DNA of 64,000 nt from Verrucomicrobia bacterium Tous-C9LFEB (GTDB taxonomy: Bacteria; Verrucomicrobiota; Verrucomicrobiia; Methylacidiphilales; UBA1321): NCBI GenBank assembly GCA_002304345.1, contig NEUU01000007.1, positions 1-64,000 on the forward strand, in the 5' to 3' direction. A program made the position numbers and the translations under genes. The notes beneath the pieces are model-generated. The model was not told the DNA's origin. It was given only the letters and a program-made list of their open reading frames with translations, and ran no database searches. Each line of letters starts with the position of its first letter. The stretch's first letter is position 1. This document shows, piece after piece, positions 62,022-64,000 of this stretch.

Positions 62022-62563
62022 TGTCTTTTCCTTTTCGTTTCTGCCTCGATTCCCTGGATTCCATGCTCTCGGGACGAATTCTCCTCGATTTTACGGCGGG
62101 ATCACTCAACCCCCGCTTTATTGCCACTAGGATGACATTAGCGACAGGATTTGCAATAAAAAAAATGAGTAATTCTTTAAATTATTAAAATGAGCCTATT
62201 ACTCCTTAAAATATGAAGTAATATCCTAATTGATAATCTATTATGTTTTATTTTTTGATGGAATAAAATTCAAATAATACCTCCTTATAGACGAAATCAT
62301 TAGCTTTTCTCTTTGTTTATTTATTCAAAACCCACCTTATAACTGCCTTTTAGATTCATTACTCAGTCCAAAGGATTTCTGACGAGGATCAACGTCTAAT
62401 AAATCACTCCACCAAGTCATCTTGATTTTAGGTCAACATCACACCCGACAACGCAACACCCTCATTAAAAGCAGATTAAGTTGAAATTCATTTCTCCTCA
62501 CAGAATCGAAATAATACTTATTTTTTCTTGCGATTCCTCAGTCATAGGATCAATCTTCTGGAA
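62022..62563. promoter_or_regulatory. AT-rich divergent promoter region
   Basis: This region of about 540 bases has no convincing gene. It is much more AT-rich than its flanks, especially 62150-62330. It contains a seven-base dyad TATTACT (62196-62202) and AGTAATA (62216-62222). It separates the divergent surface-protein gene and the GntR-LacI regulator, so it should hold both promoters and possibly the regulator's operator. Confidence 0.5.
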
Positions 62564-63664
62564 ATGAAGAACGGCTCGTCGTCCAAACTGGAGATCATCC
62601 AATCTGAACTTCAGCAGGAGATTCTGCGGAAAGTCTGGAAAGTGGGCGATAAGCTGCCGACCGAGGCGGAACTCGCGGTCAAGTACAAGTGCAGCGTGGG
62701 CACGGTCAATAAAGCCGTCTCCCTCCTCGTCCACAAGGGGCTGATCGAACGCAAAACGCGCATGGGCACCCGCGTTCTCAGCAACACGATTGTCGGCACC
62801 GGCATCAAACTCGACGCCTATGCCTTCATCTGCCCGAGCGATCAACACGAGGGCGTATGGCGCGCGATGAAGGGATTTCAATCGGCCGCGCAGGCAAAAA
62901 AACGCCGCATGCTCATGCTTACATCCGGGTCCGATTATCAAAAGGAAGTGGAGATCATCGGTCGCCTCACGGAATTCGACGTCCAGGGCGCAGTGCTGTA
63001 TCCGGTCGTCCCCTCGTTCAATGAGCTGGTCCACTTTTCCGATATCCTGCAAACCTCGAAATTGCCGGTCGTGCTCGTCGGCGTGGGGCTGCCCGGACAG
63101 GGAATTTCCGGCGTCTCGATCGACGGTTTTCACGCGGGCTACACGATGACCCGCCATCTGCTCGACAAGGGACTCAAACGTCTGGGCTTTCTCGCCTATC
63201 GCTCGTGGGCCGTATCGATCCGGGATCGTTATCAGGGCTATAAATGGGCGCTGTCCGAGGCCGGTATTCCCCTCGACGAAAACCTGGTTTTATTAAGCCC
63301 GTCCATGCATCTCGACTTTGATAATCCCCTCAAGGAGTCGATCGATCTTTCCACCCAGTATCTGGCGCAGACACGGGATCTCGGCCTGCAAGGCGTCGTC
63401 GCCGCCTCCGATTTCATGGCGCGCGGCTTGATTAATGTCGCCCTCGAAAAAGGACTGCGCATTCCCGAAGATTTCGCCGTGACCGGCATCGATGATTATT
63501 CCCTCGCCAGCGAAGGACCGGTCAAGCTAACGACCTATCACGTGCCCTACGAAGAAATGGGGCGGATCTCCTTCGAAATGCTGGAATCCCTGCTCGAGAC
63601 CAATCCCGCGGCGCCCTCGGAAAAGCATGTGCGCGGGGAACTCGTCGTCCGCGACAGCGCCTGA
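62564..63664 (+). CDS. GntR-type HTH/LacI-type sensor regulator
   Basis: This protein of about 366 residues joins an N-terminal GntR winged helix-turn-helix (about 5-72: KLEIIQSELQQEILRKVWKV, LPTEAELAVKYKCSVGTVNK, wing GLIERKTRMGTRV) to a LacI/periplasmic-binding-like sensor domain (DAYAFICPSDQHEGVWRAM; VSIDGFHAGYTMTRHLLDKG; VTGIDDYSLA). This architecture is that of AraR-type sugar regulators. It probably controls the divergent surface-protein gene or its block in response to a sugar. I chose the ATG at 62564; a TTG at 62528 is in frame but would add residues outside the HTH fold. Confidence 0.88.
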   Translation: MKNGSSSKLEIIQSELQQEILRKVWKVGDKLPTEAELAVKYKCSVGTVNKAVSLLVHKGLIERKTRMGTRVLSNTIVGTGIKLDAYAFICPSDQHEGVWRAMKGFQSAAQAKKRRMLMLTSGSDYQKEVEIIGRLTEFDVQGAVLYPVVPSFNELVHFSDILQTSKLPVVLVGVGLPGQGISGVSIDGFHAGYTMTRHLLDKGLKRLGFLAYRSWAVSIRDRYQGYKWALSEAGIPLDENLVLLSPSMHLDFDNPLKESIDLSTQYLAQTRDLGLQGVVAASDFMARGLINVALEKGLRIPEDFAVTGIDDYSLASEGPVKLTTYHVPYEEMGRISFEMLESLLETNPAAPSEKHVRGELVVRDSA

Positions 63665-63711
63665 TTCTCGCCCCCCTCTCTTCATCGAATCTGCCCCCAG
63701 AGATCGCTACA

Positions 63712-64000
63712 CTAATTCACCCGGAAATCGAAGTCGTCGAAGTCCGCGATCGGCATCCACACATTATAGGAATGCACCCAGATGCGGGCATAGAGCGCAT
63801 TGGCGGGAGCCACTCCCGTGAGGACCGAGCGAGTCCAACTGCTACCGGAGGGAATGCCCATGGATTGCGTGCCGCTCGTGATCAGCGCGTTGTTCGCATC
63901 GTAGAATTGGAGATACACGCCGATGCCGGTGCCGCTGAGCAATCGACTCCAGAATGAGACCTGATAAGTCGTCCCCGCTTCCACCATGAACTTCGGGCTG
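63712..64000 (-). CDS. C-terminal end of a secreted carbohydrate-binding-module protein (partial)
   Basis: The reading frame on the minus strand is open from the window edge to a stop at 63712 and encodes about 96 residues: SPKFMVEAGTTYQVSFWSR, then LQFYDANNALITSG and ending IADFDDFDFRVN. This closely follows the pattern of the C-terminal jelly-roll modules of the beta-helix protein at 17.3-20.6 kb (TAGKTYQLRYWTRF, LQFINASG, ADFDDF). It is therefore the end of a larger secreted protein whose N-terminal part lies outside the window. An internal Met at 63987 is not the true start. Confidence 0.75.
   Translation of the reverse strand, partial: SPKFMVEAGTTYQVSFWSRLLSGTGIGVYLQFYDANNALITSGTQSMGIPSGSSWTRSVLTGVAPANALYARIWVHSYNVWMPIADFDDFDFRVN

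Overview
The window looks like a chromosomal segment from a Verrucomicrobia bacterium, probably close to the Chthoniobacter/Terrimicrobium lineage. The strongest marker is the four-gene set at 11.4-17.2 kb, which has the order and architecture of the 'Verru_Chthon cassette' (proteins B, C, A, D). Supporting markers are three PEP-CTERM proteins, an autotransporter-type beta-strand-repeat protein, H-X9-DG pseudopilins, a TIGR02597-like secreted protein, a sulfatase with its radical-SAM maturase, and many carbohydrate-active enzymes. No rRNA, tRNA, CRISPR array, phage gene or transposase was seen. Shine-Dalgarno signals are often weak, so starts were chosen by signal peptide, domain edge or coupling to the preceding gene. 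All family assignments are from reading the sequence; no database search was run.

Layout. 0-11.4 kb is a carbohydrate block: an MFS sugar transporter, a LacI regulator, a divergent PEP-CTERM/pseudopilin pair, a heparinase-like lyase followed by a GH36 alpha-galactosidase, and a Gfo/Idh/MocA oxidoreductase. 11.4-17.2 kb is the pseudopilin-type cassette. 17.3-23.7 kb holds a secreted beta-helix protein with three carbohydrate-binding-like modules, a GH2 hydrolase and a divergent LacI regulator with a palindromic operator candidate between them. 23.7-24.1 kb holds broken gene fragments, including a GntR helix-turn-helix remnant. 24.1-30.9 kb holds a PEP-CTERM protein, a TIGR02597-like protein, an anaerobic sulfatase maturase and a Tat-exported sulfatase, divergent from a LytS/LytTR two-component pair; the shared promoter region carries a direct repeat with LytTR-site geometry.

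31.4-38.2 kb is more housekeeping in character: a YyaL/SSP411-type thioredoxin-domain protein, an esterase, a membrane-anchored LTxxQ-like protein, alanine dehydrogenase, a sirtuin and an RluA-type pseudouridine synthase. 38.3-47.7 kb is a sugar or polyol catabolic region: two ADP-ribosylglycohydrolase-family paralogues, an FAD oxidoreductase, a DeoR repressor, a ribulose-phosphate-3-epimerase-family protein, two medium-chain dehydrogenases and a xylose-isomerase-like TIM barrel. 47.7-53.6 kb holds a hybrid histidine kinase, an RRM RNA-binding protein and a coupled peptidase-C26/transglutaminase trio. 53.6-62.0 kb is a second secreted carbohydrate block: an unrecognised 587-residue protein, two tandem GH5 paralogues, a LamG-like protein, a pseudopilin and a beta-strand-repeat PEP-CTERM protein. 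It is divergent, across about 540 bases of AT-rich DNA, from a GntR-LacI hybrid regulator. The window ends inside a secreted protein on the minus strand.

The genes suggest a saprophytic or host-associated degrader of sulfated and complex polysaccharides. Secreted lyases and hydrolases cut the polymer, sulfatase and GH enzymes trim it, and cytoplasmic oxidoreductases, epimerases and isomerases process the sugars. Sugar-responsive repressors (LacI twice, DeoR, GntR-LacI) sit beside the operons they probably control. The first 24 kb reads visibly more AT-rich than 25-43 kb.
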